64,000 nt of DNA from UBA12087 sp964370815 (lineage in GTDB: Bacteria > Chloroflexota > Anaerolineae > Anaerolineales > Villigracilaceae): contig CAYJKQ010000006.1 of assembly GCA_964370815.1 (NCBI GenBank), forward strand, positions 1-64,000, given 5' to 3'. Under the pieces are notes generated by a model. The model had not been told where the DNA came from. It did no database searches and was given only the letters and a program-made list of their open reading frames with translations. The translations under genes and the position numbers were made by a program. Of this stretch, positions 26,049 through 34,292 are shown one piece after another. Position 1 is the first letter of the stretch. Each line of letters opens with the position of its first letter.

Positions 26049-26660
26049 ATGATCCATACTTATTGCATCGACGGTCTGTCCGTCCAAACCGGTGACATCA
26101 TCTGCACCATGAACGGGAAACCCGACATTTTACCAGGTGAGTTCTGGCGTCTGGTTGGACGCCTTGTTCCAGGAGATGTCGACCATATCGCCATTTATCT
26201 TGGCCCGGAAGGAAGGTGCACGGAAGCAGGAGCGCTGGGAGTGATAACCTTCGAGATACTCGATAACGTATGGGAGACCGAGCGCATGTCCCGCCGACGC
26301 GGCTTGCTTTTGGATACATTCTATGGCGTGGTAAGTCCCTTGGAAGGGTTGCAATTATCCGAAGACGAAGAATTCCTTATGCGCACTCGCCTGGCTGATT
26401 ACTGCCTGGCACAGATAGGAAAACCCTATAACCTGAACTTTCTCAATTCCGAAAGAGAAGATGCCTTTTATTGCAGTCAGCTTGTTTACAAGGCATACCA
26501 ACAGGTCGGAATTGATCTGAACACTGGCATGGAGATGGAACGCATTCCGGGCACCAATAGGATCATATTTCCACAGGAGATCTGGGAAGGCAGCGACCAT
26601 AAAAAATGTTGCCATCTAAATTCACCTGACATCCGGGAATTCCAATCCACTCACCTTTAA
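26049..26660 (+). CDS. YiiX-type permuted papain-like (NlpC/P60-fold) hydrolase
   Basis: 203 residues, no signal peptide. The permuted order puts His first: H46 in 'GDVDHIAIYLG', followed by C142 in 'DAFYCSQLVYKAY', the YiiX/YebB/LRAT-like signature. 'QTGDIICT' at 13-20 is the first strand. Members are amidases or thioesterases acting on lipids or peptides; the substrate here is unknown. TATACT (26026-26031) gives a likely leader of about 11 nt. It appears to be a stand-alone gene. Confidence 0.8.
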   Translation: MIHTYCIDGLSVQTGDIICTMNGKPDILPGEFWRLVGRLVPGDVDHIAIYLGPEGRCTEAGALGVITFEILDNVWETERMSRRRGLLLDTFYGVVSPLEGLQLSEDEEFLMRTRLADYCLAQIGKPYNLNFLNSEREDAFYCSQLVYKAYQQVGIDLNTGMEMERIPGTNRIIFPQEIWEGSDHKKCCHLNSPDIREFQSTHL

Positions 26661-26845
26661 GCCAATTATTAGTCAATGGGTAAATTTTTTCCGACATAGA
26701 AGCAGTCTCCGGTGTTTTTCTTTGTGTCTAACAAATACATCCCATCTAAATTGATCACTATGCACAACCAGGTATATACCTGAAGCAATCACGCAATCTT
26801 GATCATAATGCATCCTTCCTGCCCCCCGATTTATAAAAAAGATAC

Positions 26846-26851
26846 TATAAT
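26846..26851 (+). promoter_or_regulatory. -10 box (TATAAT) 9 nt before a start codon
   Basis: TATAAT, 9 nt to the ATG at 26861, no Shine-Dalgarno and no clear -35. Predicts a leaderless or near-leaderless mRNA. Confidence 0.6.
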
Positions 26852-26860
26852 GCGCACACT

Positions 26861-27790
26861 ATGAATTACCTCATCACCGGTGCAGCCGGATTCCTCGGTT
26901 CAGCCTTGGCTAACCAGTTGGCCCGCGAAGGTCACCAGGTACGCGGACTGGACGATCTCTCCACAGGCGACCCACAGGCACTTTCTCCGGATGTTCACTT
27001 TACACGCGGCGATGTAAACGACCGCCCCAAACTGTGGACTTTATTGCAGGAAGTGGATTGCGTTTACCACCTGGCAGCGCGTGTTTCCGTCCAGGAATCC
27101 ATCCTTTATCCCCGCGAATACAATGCTGCCAACGTTGGTGGAACTGTGAGCCTTATGGAAGCCATGCGTGATGTGGGTGTGCATCGTGTCATCCTGGCTT
27201 CTTCCGGTGCGATCTATGGCGACCAGCCCATTCAACCCCTGACCGAGGATATGCGCCCCGCGCCGCACTCCCCCTATGCAGTTTCAAAACTGGCAGCCGA
27301 GTATTACATTCGCACCATCGGCGATTTATGGGGAATCGAAACCACCAGCCTGCGCATTTTCAACGCTTACGGACCAGGACAACACATTCCTGCTTCACAT
27401 CCTCCCATCGTTTCACATGCCTTACGCCAGGCTTTGCGAGGCGGTACTTTGGTTGTGCATAGCGATGGACAGCAAACCCGTGATTATGTTTACGTCGACG
27501 ATGTAATCTCAGCAATGGTTGCGGCCTCCACCGCCCCGAACATTAATGGTCTGGTCATCAATGTCGGGAGCGGTATTGAAACCAGTGTGCGCAGCCTGAT
27601 CAACCAGATCTTAAGCACATCAGAGAGCAAAACCAATATTGTCTATAACCAGAAGATCGCTGGGGGAGTCTCGCGCATGTGCGCTGACCTGACGCTGGCT
27701 TCCCAAAAATTGAACTACAAAGCTTCCATTTCACTCGAAAAAGGTTTGCGCCTGACTCTAATACGCGACCCACGCCTGAAAGTATCCTAA
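26861..27790 (+). CDS. NAD-dependent sugar epimerase/dehydratase (GalE-like SDR)
   Basis: 309 residues. N-terminal NAD-binding motif 'LITGAAGFLGSALANQL' (GxxGxxG, 7-13), 'HLAARVSV', catalytic serine region 'ILASSGAIYGD', and Y-x3-K in 'HSPYAVSKLAAEYY'. 'RIFNAYGPGQ' and 'RDYVYVDDVISAM' are typical of UDP-glucose 4-epimerase and related enzymes. It probably interconverts or modifies nucleotide sugars for surface polysaccharides; the exact sugar is not readable. The downstream DegT-type aminotransferase (29968) could belong to the same pathway, which is inference. Confidence 0.88.
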   Translation: MNYLITGAAGFLGSALANQLAREGHQVRGLDDLSTGDPQALSPDVHFTRGDVNDRPKLWTLLQEVDCVYHLAARVSVQESILYPREYNAANVGGTVSLMEAMRDVGVHRVILASSGAIYGDQPIQPLTEDMRPAPHSPYAVSKLAAEYYIRTIGDLWGIETTSLRIFNAYGPGQHIPASHPPIVSHALRQALRGGTLVVHSDGQQTRDYVYVDDVISAMVAASTAPNINGLVINVGSGIETSVRSLINQILSTSESKTNIVYNQKIAGGVSRMCADLTLASQKLNYKASISLEKGLRLTLIRDPRLKVS

Positions 27791-27881
27791 TTACTTGCCC
27801 CTACCAGCTTATTTTTACAATTCAACTTCTTAATTGTTGATGAGTTTGTTCACTTTCTTCCATTCTTGACTACGCCCTTAA

Positions 27882-28454
27882 ATGCCTTCTTCCATCCTAC
27901 CCCAAGAATTCTACAACCGCCCCACCCTGTGTGTTGCCCGTGAATTGCTTGGGATGCACTTGGTGCGCATACTGGATGGTGTCCGCCTGGCAGGAATCAT
28001 CACCGAAACAGAAGCCTACATCGGTGAAAATGACCAGGGCTGCCACGCCAAAGCTGGTCGCACTGAACGCACAGCGACCATGTACGGTCCAGCCGGGCAC
28101 GCATATGTCTATTTCACTTATGGTATGCACTGGATGCTGAATGCCGTCACTGAAGCCGAGGGCTTTCCTGCTGCGGTTCTGCTGCGCTCCATCAAACCAC
28201 TGGAAGGTCTGCAGGTTATCTCCAGAAACCGTCAGGGTCTTACCACAGATGGTCCGGCCAAATTGACTCAGGCACTTGGCATCCGAAAAGAAGCCAACAA
28301 TAGCGATCTTTGCAGCACATCCGATAACTTGTGGATCGAACTGGGAAAACCTATTTCTGACAAAAACGTGACCATTCGACCTCGTGTGGGGTTATATACT
28401 GTACCTGAGCCTTGGAGATCCAAACCCTGGCGTTTCCTGGTAAATGCACCATAA
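27882..28454 (+). CDS. DNA-3-methyladenine glycosylase (AAG/MPG family)
   Basis: 190 residues, usual for bacterial AAG. Conserved blocks: 'FYNRPTLCVARELLGMHLVR', the catalytic glutamate in 'GIITETEAYIGENDQGCHA', 'RTERTATMYGPAGHAYVYFTYG' and 'GPAKLTQALGI'. It removes alkylated or deaminated purines, starting base-excision repair. 'TATMYGPAG' is usually 'N..MFGPPG', a small deviation. No SD before the ATG. It stands between the epimerase and fabI with no operon link. Confidence 0.9.
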   Translation: MPSSILPQEFYNRPTLCVARELLGMHLVRILDGVRLAGIITETEAYIGENDQGCHAKAGRTERTATMYGPAGHAYVYFTYGMHWMLNAVTEAEGFPAAVLLRSIKPLEGLQVISRNRQGLTTDGPAKLTQALGIRKEANNSDLCSTSDNLWIELGKPISDKNVTIRPRVGLYTVPEPWRSKPWRFLVNAP

Positions 28455-28589
28455 AAAAATCGATTCTGTAAAAAATAATCAACACATAGACAGCAGGATC
28501 AAAATATTATTCTTTTATCATCTTTATTGTGAACCGTTGCAAATCTTTTTTCAACGCGTTCAATCTTATTGTTTAGTCTGGAGGTAAAC

Positions 28590-29378
28590 ATGGGTTTATT
28601 GGAAGGAAAGAACGCACTGATCTTCGGTCTTGCCAACGACCGCTCCATCGCCTGGGGAATCGCCCAGGCCATGCACAGCCAGGGTGCCCGCATCGGCTTC
28701 AGCTATGCCGGGGAAGCCCTCGAACGTCGTGTCCGACCGCTAGCAGATTCAATTGGAGCCACCTTTGTGGAAGAATGTGACGTCGCCAATGATGACGCCA
28801 TTCAAGCTGTGGCAGAAAAAGCTGTCAAGGAATTCGGCCAGATCGACATCCTGGTCCATTCCATCGCTTTCGCCAATCGGGACGAACTGACCGGTCCCTT
28901 CTACAACACCAGCCGTGCCGGTTTCCACCTGGCTCTTGACATCAGCGCTTATTCCTTTGTAGCCCTGGCTCGTGCTTTTCAGCCTCACATGCCCAAAGGT
29001 GGTTCAATGGTTTGTATGACCTACCATGGATCCGTTAAAGTCGCCCCGCACTACAACGTGATGGGTGTTGCCAAGGCCGCCCTGGAAGCCTCAACCCGTT
29101 ACCTGGCTTATGACCTGGGACCACAAGGCGTACGTGTCAACGCCATCTCGGCTGGACCGATCCGGACCCTGGCTGCTGCAGGCGTGAGCGGATTCAAGGA
29201 TATGCTGCGCTCATTTGCAGAAATGTCACCCCTGCGCGAGAATGTCACTCCCGAAGATGTCGGCAATGCCGCCGTCTTTCTTTGCTCGGACATGGCTGCC
29301 CACACCACTGGTGAAGTCTTTTATGTCGATTCGGGCTACAACATCATGGGTGTGACCGAATCCGAGCAGAAGGCTTAA
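28590..29378 (+). CDS. fabI: enoyl-[acyl-carrier-protein] reductase (NADH)
   Basis: 262 residues from the ATG at 28590 with GGAGG 6 nt upstream; the in-frame ATG seven codons earlier has no ribosome site. FabI motifs: 'GKNALIFGLANDRSIAWGIA' (nucleotide-binding start), 'DILVHSIAF', and the active-site pair Y-x6-K in 'VAPHYNVMGVAKAALEA'. 'RVNAISAGPIRTLAAAGVSG' is the substrate-lid region. It performs the last reduction of each fatty-acid elongation cycle. Monocistronic, with a terminator after it. Confidence 0.95.
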   Translation: MGLLEGKNALIFGLANDRSIAWGIAQAMHSQGARIGFSYAGEALERRVRPLADSIGATFVEECDVANDDAIQAVAEKAVKEFGQIDILVHSIAFANRDELTGPFYNTSRAGFHLALDISAYSFVALARAFQPHMPKGGSMVCMTYHGSVKVAPHYNVMGVAKAALEASTRYLAYDLGPQGVRVNAISAGPIRTLAAAGVSGFKDMLRSFAEMSPLRENVTPEDVGNAAVFLCSDMAAHTTGEVFYVDSGYNIMGVTESEQKA

Positions 29379-29403
29379 TTCCTAAATCTATTATCAGATA
29401 TTC

Positions 29404-29436
29404 AAAGGACACGATAGGCTCGTGTCCTTTTGTTTT
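29404..29436 (+). terminator. intrinsic terminator of fabI
   Basis: 11-bp perfect stem AAAGGACACGA (29404-29414) / TCGTGTCCTTT (29420-29430), 5-nt loop, then TGTTTTG. Confidence 0.88.
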
Positions 29437-29493
29437 GTCTAATCAAGCGCGGGCTTTCTTATTTATCCCTTCCTGCCCCTATCCATAAGATGA

Positions 29494-29499
29494 TAAAAT
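29494..29499 (+). promoter_or_regulatory. extended -10 box (TGA-TAAAAT) 6 nt before a start codon
   Basis: TAAAAT with a TG dinucleotide one base upstream (extended -10), ending exactly 6 nt before the ATG at 29506. The expected +1 is the A of the start codon. No Shine-Dalgarno. Confidence 0.65.
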
Positions 29500-29505
29500 A
29501 AACCC

Positions 29506-29937
29506 ATGTTCAAACGAAACACATCCCCAACCTCAACATCCACCGTTCAGGCAGTCGAACGTGTCACCTCCGTGCTGGGGGCAGGCATCATCTGGCAAGG
29601 CAGTCTCACCGGGTCGGGTGGTGTACGCATTGAAGGCTCCTACGAAGGTCAGATCAATCTTAACGGTATGCTTATGGTTGGTGAGACCGGACGCATTACC
29701 TGCCCGGACTTGCATGCCGCGACCGTGATCGTAGCCGGCTCTGTGCGCGGTAATATCACCGCCCAAAAAGTCGAGATCCGCTCGACCGGTCGAATCTGGG
29801 GCAATGTAATCACCATCTCCTTTGCCACCGAAGAAGGAGCATTTCTGCGCGGCCAGATCCGAATGGAGGAGCAACTTGATCTCGGCCTGGATACCAGCAT
29901 CGCCTCCGAGCCACCTTCCACTAACAAAACCAGCTAA
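29506..29937 (+). CDS. bactofilin family polymer-forming cytoskeletal protein
   Basis: 143 residues. The core (~25-120) is a bactofilin beta-helix: 'GAGIIWQGSLTGSGGVRIEG', 'YEGQINLNGMLMVGETGRI', 'TVIVAGSVRGNITAQKVEIR', 'STGRIWGNV'. Unstructured Ser/Thr-rich tails flank it, as usual. Bactofilins polymerise without nucleotides and organise envelope growth. Predicted leaderless mRNA. The next gene starts 30 nt later. Confidence 0.9.
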   Translation: MFKRNTSPTSTSTVQAVERVTSVLGAGIIWQGSLTGSGGVRIEGSYEGQINLNGMLMVGETGRITCPDLHAATVIVAGSVRGNITAQKVEIRSTGRIWGNVITISFATEEGAFLRGQIRMEEQLDLGLDTSIASEPPSTNKTS

Positions 29938-29967
29938 TACCCTATCCCATTGTTAAAAAAAGAGTCT

Positions 29968-31149
29968 ATGGATCAAGTCAACCTTCCCATTCCCATGTCT
30001 TCCCCGGACCTGGGTCCAGCCGAGCGTCAGGCAGTTATGGACGTCCTCAACACCCCCAATCTGAGCATGGGTCCCAGGATAGATAAGTTTGAAGAAGCCA
30101 TTTGCCAGCTGACAGGCAGTCAGCATGCCATCGCAGTAAACTCTGGTACAGCAGGATTGCACCTGTGTGTGCGAGCTGCCGGAATTGGTGCTGGTGATTA
30201 CGTCATCACCACTCCATTTTCCTTTGTGGCCTCCAGTAATGTCCTCCTTTTTGAAAATGCAGTCCCGATATTTGTGGATGTAGACCCTCGGACAGGGAAT
30301 ATTGACACAAATTTGGTCGATGCTGCTGCTCATGATCTTATGGCCGGGAGTAAAAAAGCCCATCAGTGGCTGCCACGCCGCGGAGCTGAGCCTGGCCGGT
30401 CGCTCAAAGCCATCCTACCTGTAGATGTCTTCGGGCAACCCGCTGATCTCGACCCAATCGTAAGAGTTGCCCATCAGTATCAACTCCCGGTCATTGAAGA
30501 CTCATGTGAAGCCCTCGGATCTGGATATAAGAGCCGCCCGGCTGGAACCATCGGCGATTTCGGCGTATTTGCCTTTTACCCCAATAAACAAATCACCACT
30601 GGTGAGGGCGGGGTCATTATCACTAATGACAGCACTGCCGCAGAATTCATGCGCTCCCTGCGCAACCAGGGGCGCGCTGTTGGCGATACCTGGCTGCAGC
30701 ACACCCACCTGGGCTACAATTACCGCCTGGATGAGATGTCCGCCGCCCTGGGTGCAGTGCAACTATCCCGCCTGGATGAGCTGACCTCCAAACGTAACCA
30801 GGTGGCTGCCTGGTATACCGAGCGCCTGGTTGAGATCCCGGGCATTGAAACTCAAGTCCTGGAACCATACACAACCCGCATGTCGTGGTTTGTGTACGTC
30901 ATTCGCTTTGCTCCCGGCATTGATCGTGACTTGATCGCAAAAAAGATCAGCCTCCAGGGAATTCCGGCTCGTCCTTATTTCGCTCCCATCCATCTGCAGC
31001 CCTATATGCGTGAACGCTTTGGCTTTTTACCGGGTGATTTTCCCGTCACTGAAGACCTTGGTAACCGCAGCCTGGCACTGCCTTTCTCAGGCGTGATGAG
31101 TGAAGCCCAGGTCGATACAGTCTGCCGTACCATTCACAACTCCCTATAA
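29968..31149 (+). CDS. DegT/DnrJ/EryC1/StrS-family sugar aminotransferase
   Basis: 393 residues from the ATG at 29968 (an in-frame TTG lies 6 codons earlier). PLP enzyme of the nucleotide-sugar type: 'IPMSSPDLGPAERQAVMDVL', 'AVNSGTAGLHLCVRAAGIG', 'TPFSFVASSNVLLFENAVPIFVDVD', 'EDSCEALGS', and the PLP lysine in 'FAFYPNKQITTGEGG'. The 30-residue insertion 'MAGSKKAHQWLPRRG' at about 130 is unusual. Such enzymes make amino sugars for surface glycans or antibiotics. The stop overlaps the start of the next gene by about 50 nt. Confidence 0.9.
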   Translation: MDQVNLPIPMSSPDLGPAERQAVMDVLNTPNLSMGPRIDKFEEAICQLTGSQHAIAVNSGTAGLHLCVRAAGIGAGDYVITTPFSFVASSNVLLFENAVPIFVDVDPRTGNIDTNLVDAAAHDLMAGSKKAHQWLPRRGAEPGRSLKAILPVDVFGQPADLDPIVRVAHQYQLPVIEDSCEALGSGYKSRPAGTIGDFGVFAFYPNKQITTGEGGVIITNDSTAAEFMRSLRNQGRAVGDTWLQHTHLGYNYRLDEMSAALGAVQLSRLDELTSKRNQVAAWYTERLVEIPGIETQVLEPYTTRMSWFVYVIRFAPGIDRDLIAKKISLQGIPARPYFAPIHLQPYMRERFGFLPGDFPVTEDLGNRSLALPFSGVMSEAQVDTVCRTIHNSL

Positions 31150-32062
31150 TACTTTGCAACCGATCAGTTATCCCCCCCTCCGGCAGCGTGGCTACTCAAG
31201 GCACATCCTCTTGATGTTCTTGCTCGTGACCATATTTTCCGTCTGCATCTGGCAAGCCACCAAATATAAAAGTGGATCCGGGTTGATCCTGTGGGGTCTG
31301 GCATGTCTGTTAACTTTCTTCCCGCTTCCATTCCTGGCATACCGGGTTTATGCGCTCAACCGTGGTGATTACCTTCTCGACAGGGAGACAATCACCATCC
31401 GTTGGGGTCTGCGTCTTGAACAGATCCCAGTTTCGGATGTGGATTGGGTGCGCTCCGCCTTCGACCTTACCACCCCACTGCGGTTACCTCTCTTTTCCAT
31501 GCCAGGCGCAATATTGGGAACCCGGCATCATCCGGACCTTGGCAAAGTCGAATTCCTGGCAGATAATTCTGCCAAATTATTGCTGATCGCCACCGCCAGC
31601 AAAGTATTCGCCATTTCACCCGATGATCCGGTCACCTTCACACAGAATTTTCAACGGATCGTGGAGATGGGCAGCCTGACAGCGGTCCCACCCCAATCAT
31701 TCTACCCATCATTTGTAGTCGGACAAGCCTGGCAAAGCCGCCTGGCAAGATTCACGTGGCTGACCGGTTTGTTCCTTAACATCGGGCTCCTGGTTTGGGT
31801 CAGCCTGCTTGCACCGGACCTGGAATTCATTCCAATGGGTTTCCTGACCACTGGTGTACCCAGGAATGTTGTCCCCGCAGTGCAACTTTTCCTGTTACCG
31901 ATCATCAGTATCCTGTTCTACTTCATTTCCTGGTTGGCGGGTTTACGTTATTTTCGACGCCCAACTCAGCGCATTTTGGCATATCTTACCTGGAGTTTCA
32001 GTTCTTTATCAGGACTGCTTTTCCTACTGGCTGTCCTGTTCATCATCTCCACACCTGTTTAA
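31100..32062 (+). CDS. membrane protein with bacterial PH-like domain
   Basis: 320 residues if started at GTG 31100; an alternative in-frame TTG at 31154 would avoid most of the overlap with the aminotransferase. Two N-terminal helices ('HILLMFLLVTIFSVCIWQA', 'LILWGLACLLTFFPLPFLAY'), then a soluble domain with 'LNRGDYLLDRETITIRWGLRLEQIPVSDVDWVRS', the bPH pattern seen in YdbT-like proteins, then three or four helices at the C-terminus. No catalytic motif. The start is uncertain; function unknown. Confidence 0.65.
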   Translation: MKPRSIQSAVPFTTPYNTLQPISYPPLRQRGYSRHILLMFLLVTIFSVCIWQATKYKSGSGLILWGLACLLTFFPLPFLAYRVYALNRGDYLLDRETITIRWGLRLEQIPVSDVDWVRSAFDLTTPLRLPLFSMPGAILGTRHHPDLGKVEFLADNSAKLLLIATASKVFAISPDDPVTFTQNFQRIVEMGSLTAVPPQSFYPSFVVGQAWQSRLARFTWLTGLFLNIGLLVWVSLLAPDLEFIPMGFLTTGVPRNVVPAVQLFLLPIISILFYFISWLAGLRYFRRPTQRILAYLTWSFSSLSGLLFLLAVLFIISTPV

Positions 32063-32074
32063 ATTGGTATGCAT

Positions 32075-32112
32075 GGCAAGATTCCTTGCCTGCTTTTCCA
32101 ACCGCAGGCAAG
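32075..32112 (+). repeat. mutually exclusive hairpins (GGCAAG / CTTGCC / GGCAAG)
   Basis: CTTGCC (32085-32090) can pair with GGCAAG upstream (32075-32080, 4-nt loop) or, as CTTGCCTGC (32085-32093), with GCAGGCAAG downstream (32104-32112, 9 bp, 10-nt loop). No U-tract follows. It lies in the 186-nt gap before the DUF92 gene. Confidence 0.5.
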
Positions 32113-32248
32113 TGAGAAATCTACCATAATCATCTAGGTTAGCACTCAGAAACACAACGTATGTTGGAATGAACAATAAAAGTCTGGCAAGCCATCCATC
32201 ACCAAAGTGACCCAATATTCAGGAATAATTCTTTCCAGGTTAGATCAA

Positions 32249-33052
32249 ATGGCACAATTATTTTATGGTTTCCTCCTAGCGATCGCGATAGCATTCGCCG
32301 CATACCGAGCCCATAGCCTCACCCGCAGCGGAGCAATGACAGCCACCCTGATCGGTACGATCATTTTTGGATTGGGTGGATGGCAATGGGCAGTCCTTTT
32401 GCTGATCTTCTTCGTTTCATCCAGCCTGCTCTCCCGCCTGTTTTCAAACCGCAAATCCAAATTGAACGAAAAATATGAAAAAGGCAGTCAACGTGATGCC
32501 GGTCAGGTGCTGGCAAACGGAGGTATTGCTGCCCTGTTTGCAGGCTTGCATTTCTTCATACCATCAGCTCTTTGGCCCTGGCTGGCTTTCTCAGCTTCGC
32601 TGGCAGCCGTCAATGCAGATACCTGGGCTACCGAATTGGGAGTTCTCGATCCCAAACTGCCGCGCTTGATCACCACCGGTCAGCCTGTTGAGAAAGGCAC
32701 CTCCGGTGGCATCTCACTGGGCGGCAACCTGGCATCCCTGGCTGGTGCCGGACTTGTGGCAGCCTGCGCACAGATCGTCAGACCTGTGCAGGGCTATCTG
32801 GTGATCTTCAGCCTCACCACTCTGGCAGGCTTCCTGGGTGCCTTGTTCGATTCCTACCTGGGAGCCACGGTCCAGGCAATTTACACCTGCCCAACTTGTA
32901 AGAAGGAGACTGAGCGTCACCCTATCCATACCTGCAATACAGCTACCACCCTGCTGCGTGGATTTGAGTGGTTGAACAATGATCTCGTCAACCTTGGTTG
33001 TGCCCTGACAGGTGCGCTGCTGGGATTTGCCATCCTATGGATGGTTGCGTAA
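32249..33052 (+). CDS. DUF92 family membrane protein (phytyl-phosphate kinase VTE6/TMEM19-like)
   Basis: 267 residues from the ATG at 32249 (AGG 10 nt upstream); a GTG at 32207 has no ribosome site. About six or seven membrane helices. Family hallmarks are 'RSGAMTATLIGTIIFGLGGW' near the start, 'RDAGQVLANGGIAAL', 'AAVNADTWATELGVL', 'TTGQPVEKGTSGGISLGGNLAS' and 'GALFDSYLGATVQAIYTC'. Plant VTE6 in this family phosphorylates phytyl-phosphate; bacterial members probably act on prenyl phosphates (inference). The short 'CPTCKKETERHPIHTC' is a possible zinc-binding loop also seen in relatives. Confidence 0.8.
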   Translation: MAQLFYGFLLAIAIAFAAYRAHSLTRSGAMTATLIGTIIFGLGGWQWAVLLLIFFVSSSLLSRLFSNRKSKLNEKYEKGSQRDAGQVLANGGIAALFAGLHFFIPSALWPWLAFSASLAAVNADTWATELGVLDPKLPRLITTGQPVEKGTSGGISLGGNLASLAGAGLVAACAQIVRPVQGYLVIFSLTTLAGFLGALFDSYLGATVQAIYTCPTCKKETERHPIHTCNTATTLLRGFEWLNNDLVNLGCALTGALLGFAILWMVA

Positions 33053-33180
33053 TCAAAATATGGAGATTTCATAATAGTTGTCTAATTCCATCGCCCAGAA
33101 ACAGAAATATGACATATAATCTAACTATTAAATTTCATCATCTTAATTGAGTTTTATAATATTTTTTAAAAGGAGAAATA

Positions 33181-33537
33181 ATGTCAAACAAAGAAGAAGA
33201 AATCCTGCTTTTCCATAACCCCGCTGCAGTTACCCGCATTGCAATGTGGACCAATATCATTGCCTGGGTCGTCCTGGTCGTATCGCTCCTTACGACCATT
33301 TCCAACGGCTATTTTTCCATCACCAACAATTGGGCCAGCCTTCTGGAACCGACGATAACCTTTGCGATGAAGCTCGGCTTTGTTTCCCAGATCTTCATGG
33401 ACGCCTTCACAGGGGTTGTGTATTTCCTGGTTTTGCGCGGCGTATCTGTTGGGTTGAATATTCTCAGGGATCTGTTCTACGGTAATGTTGACGCAGAAGA
33501 TTTCGATGAAATTATGGGAGAGGAAATAGCCAGCTAA
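33181..33537 (+). CDS. small two-TM membrane protein, unknown function
   Basis: 118 residues. Two hydrophobic segments: about 25-50 ('WTNIIAWVVLVVSLLTTI') and 75-98 ('GFVSQIFMDAFTGVVYFLVL'). N- and C-termini are acidic ('MSNKEEEI', 'DAEDFDEIMGEE'), so both probably face the cytoplasm. AAAGGAGAA lies 5 nt before the ATG, TATAAT (33115-33120) is a likely -10, and a terminator follows, so it is a true single-gene unit. Family not recognised. Confidence 0.7.
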   Translation: MSNKEEEILLFHNPAAVTRIAMWTNIIAWVVLVVSLLTTISNGYFSITNNWASLLEPTITFAMKLGFVSQIFMDAFTGVVYFLVLRGVSVGLNILRDLFYGNVDAEDFDEIMGEEIAS

Positions 33538-33558
33538 CCTCCATTGATGATTAAAACC

Positions 33559-33606
33559 AAAAAATCTTCCTGCTTCCCTAATTTATGGAGGTGGAAGATT
33601 TTTTGT
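33559..33606 (+). terminator. intrinsic terminator after the small membrane protein
   Basis: 12-bp perfect stem AAAAAATCTTCC (33559-33570) / GGAAGATTTTTT (33593-33604) with a 22-nt loop; the T-run is part of the right arm, so it can act in both directions. Confidence 0.8.
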
Positions 33607-33727
33607 TCCTGATTTTTTCAAATATGGAGAATAGGGGGAAAAATTTCAATATTCCAACCCAATGACAGAAATATTACCCATTCCATGTCGAGAGATGCAA
33701 CGAGGTAAACTGAATTAAACCGTGTGT

Positions 33728-34291
33728 CTAAAAACCCAAGATATGCGTTATTACTATGCGCATACCTATCAAGATCAGCAAAACACCCCCAATCATCTCC
33801 ATCCTTTTTCCAAAAACCCTGCCCAGTCTGTTGCCCAGGTGTAGCCCCAGCAGGGACATCAGACCTGTCACCACACCGATCACAACGGCAGGATACCAGA
33901 TATCCAAATTCACAACTGCCAAGCTTAGACCAACGGCAAGTGCATCAATGCTGACTGCCACTGAGATCAGCACCATGTTCCAGCCTCGCGAAGGATCATT
34001 CTTTCCTGCCTCTTCCTTGCCATTGAAACTGGAATAGATCATCCTGCCACCTACAAAAGCCAGAAGAAGAAAAGCGACCCAATGATCATAAGGTTCTATA
34101 TAACGGACAACTGTCAAACCGGCAACCCAACCAACAATCGGCAATAGAAATTGAAAAAGACCAAAGTGAAAAGACAATCGAAAAGTTGCCCGAGGTCCTT
34201 CTGCTTGCCGGGTAGCTCCTATGCCCAGGCACACAGCAAAAGCATCCATTGCCATGCTCAAGGCAATTAAGATTATTTCAATATTATTCAA
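33728..34291 (-). CDS. mntP: manganese efflux pump MntP
   Basis: 187 residues from TTG at 34291, which lies 1 nt after the preceding stop and has GGAAAG 7 nt upstream; this gives the usual MntP length. Six membrane helices. Conserved acidic residues sit in 'LSMAMDAFAVCLGIGA' (TM1) and 'VAVSIDALAVGLSLA' (TM4), the two halves of the duplicated pump. It exports Mn(II). No yybP-ykoY riboswitch is visible because the gene is operon-internal. Confidence 0.92.
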   Translation of the reverse strand: MNNIEIILIALSMAMDAFAVCLGIGATRQAEGPRATFRLSFHFGLFQFLLPIVGWVAGLTVVRYIEPYDHWVAFLLLAFVGGRMIYSSFNGKEEAGKNDPSRGWNMVLISVAVSIDALAVGLSLAVVNLDIWYPAVVIGVVTGLMSLLGLHLGNRLGRVFGKRMEMIGGVLLILIGMRIVITHILGF

Positions 34292-34292
34292 T

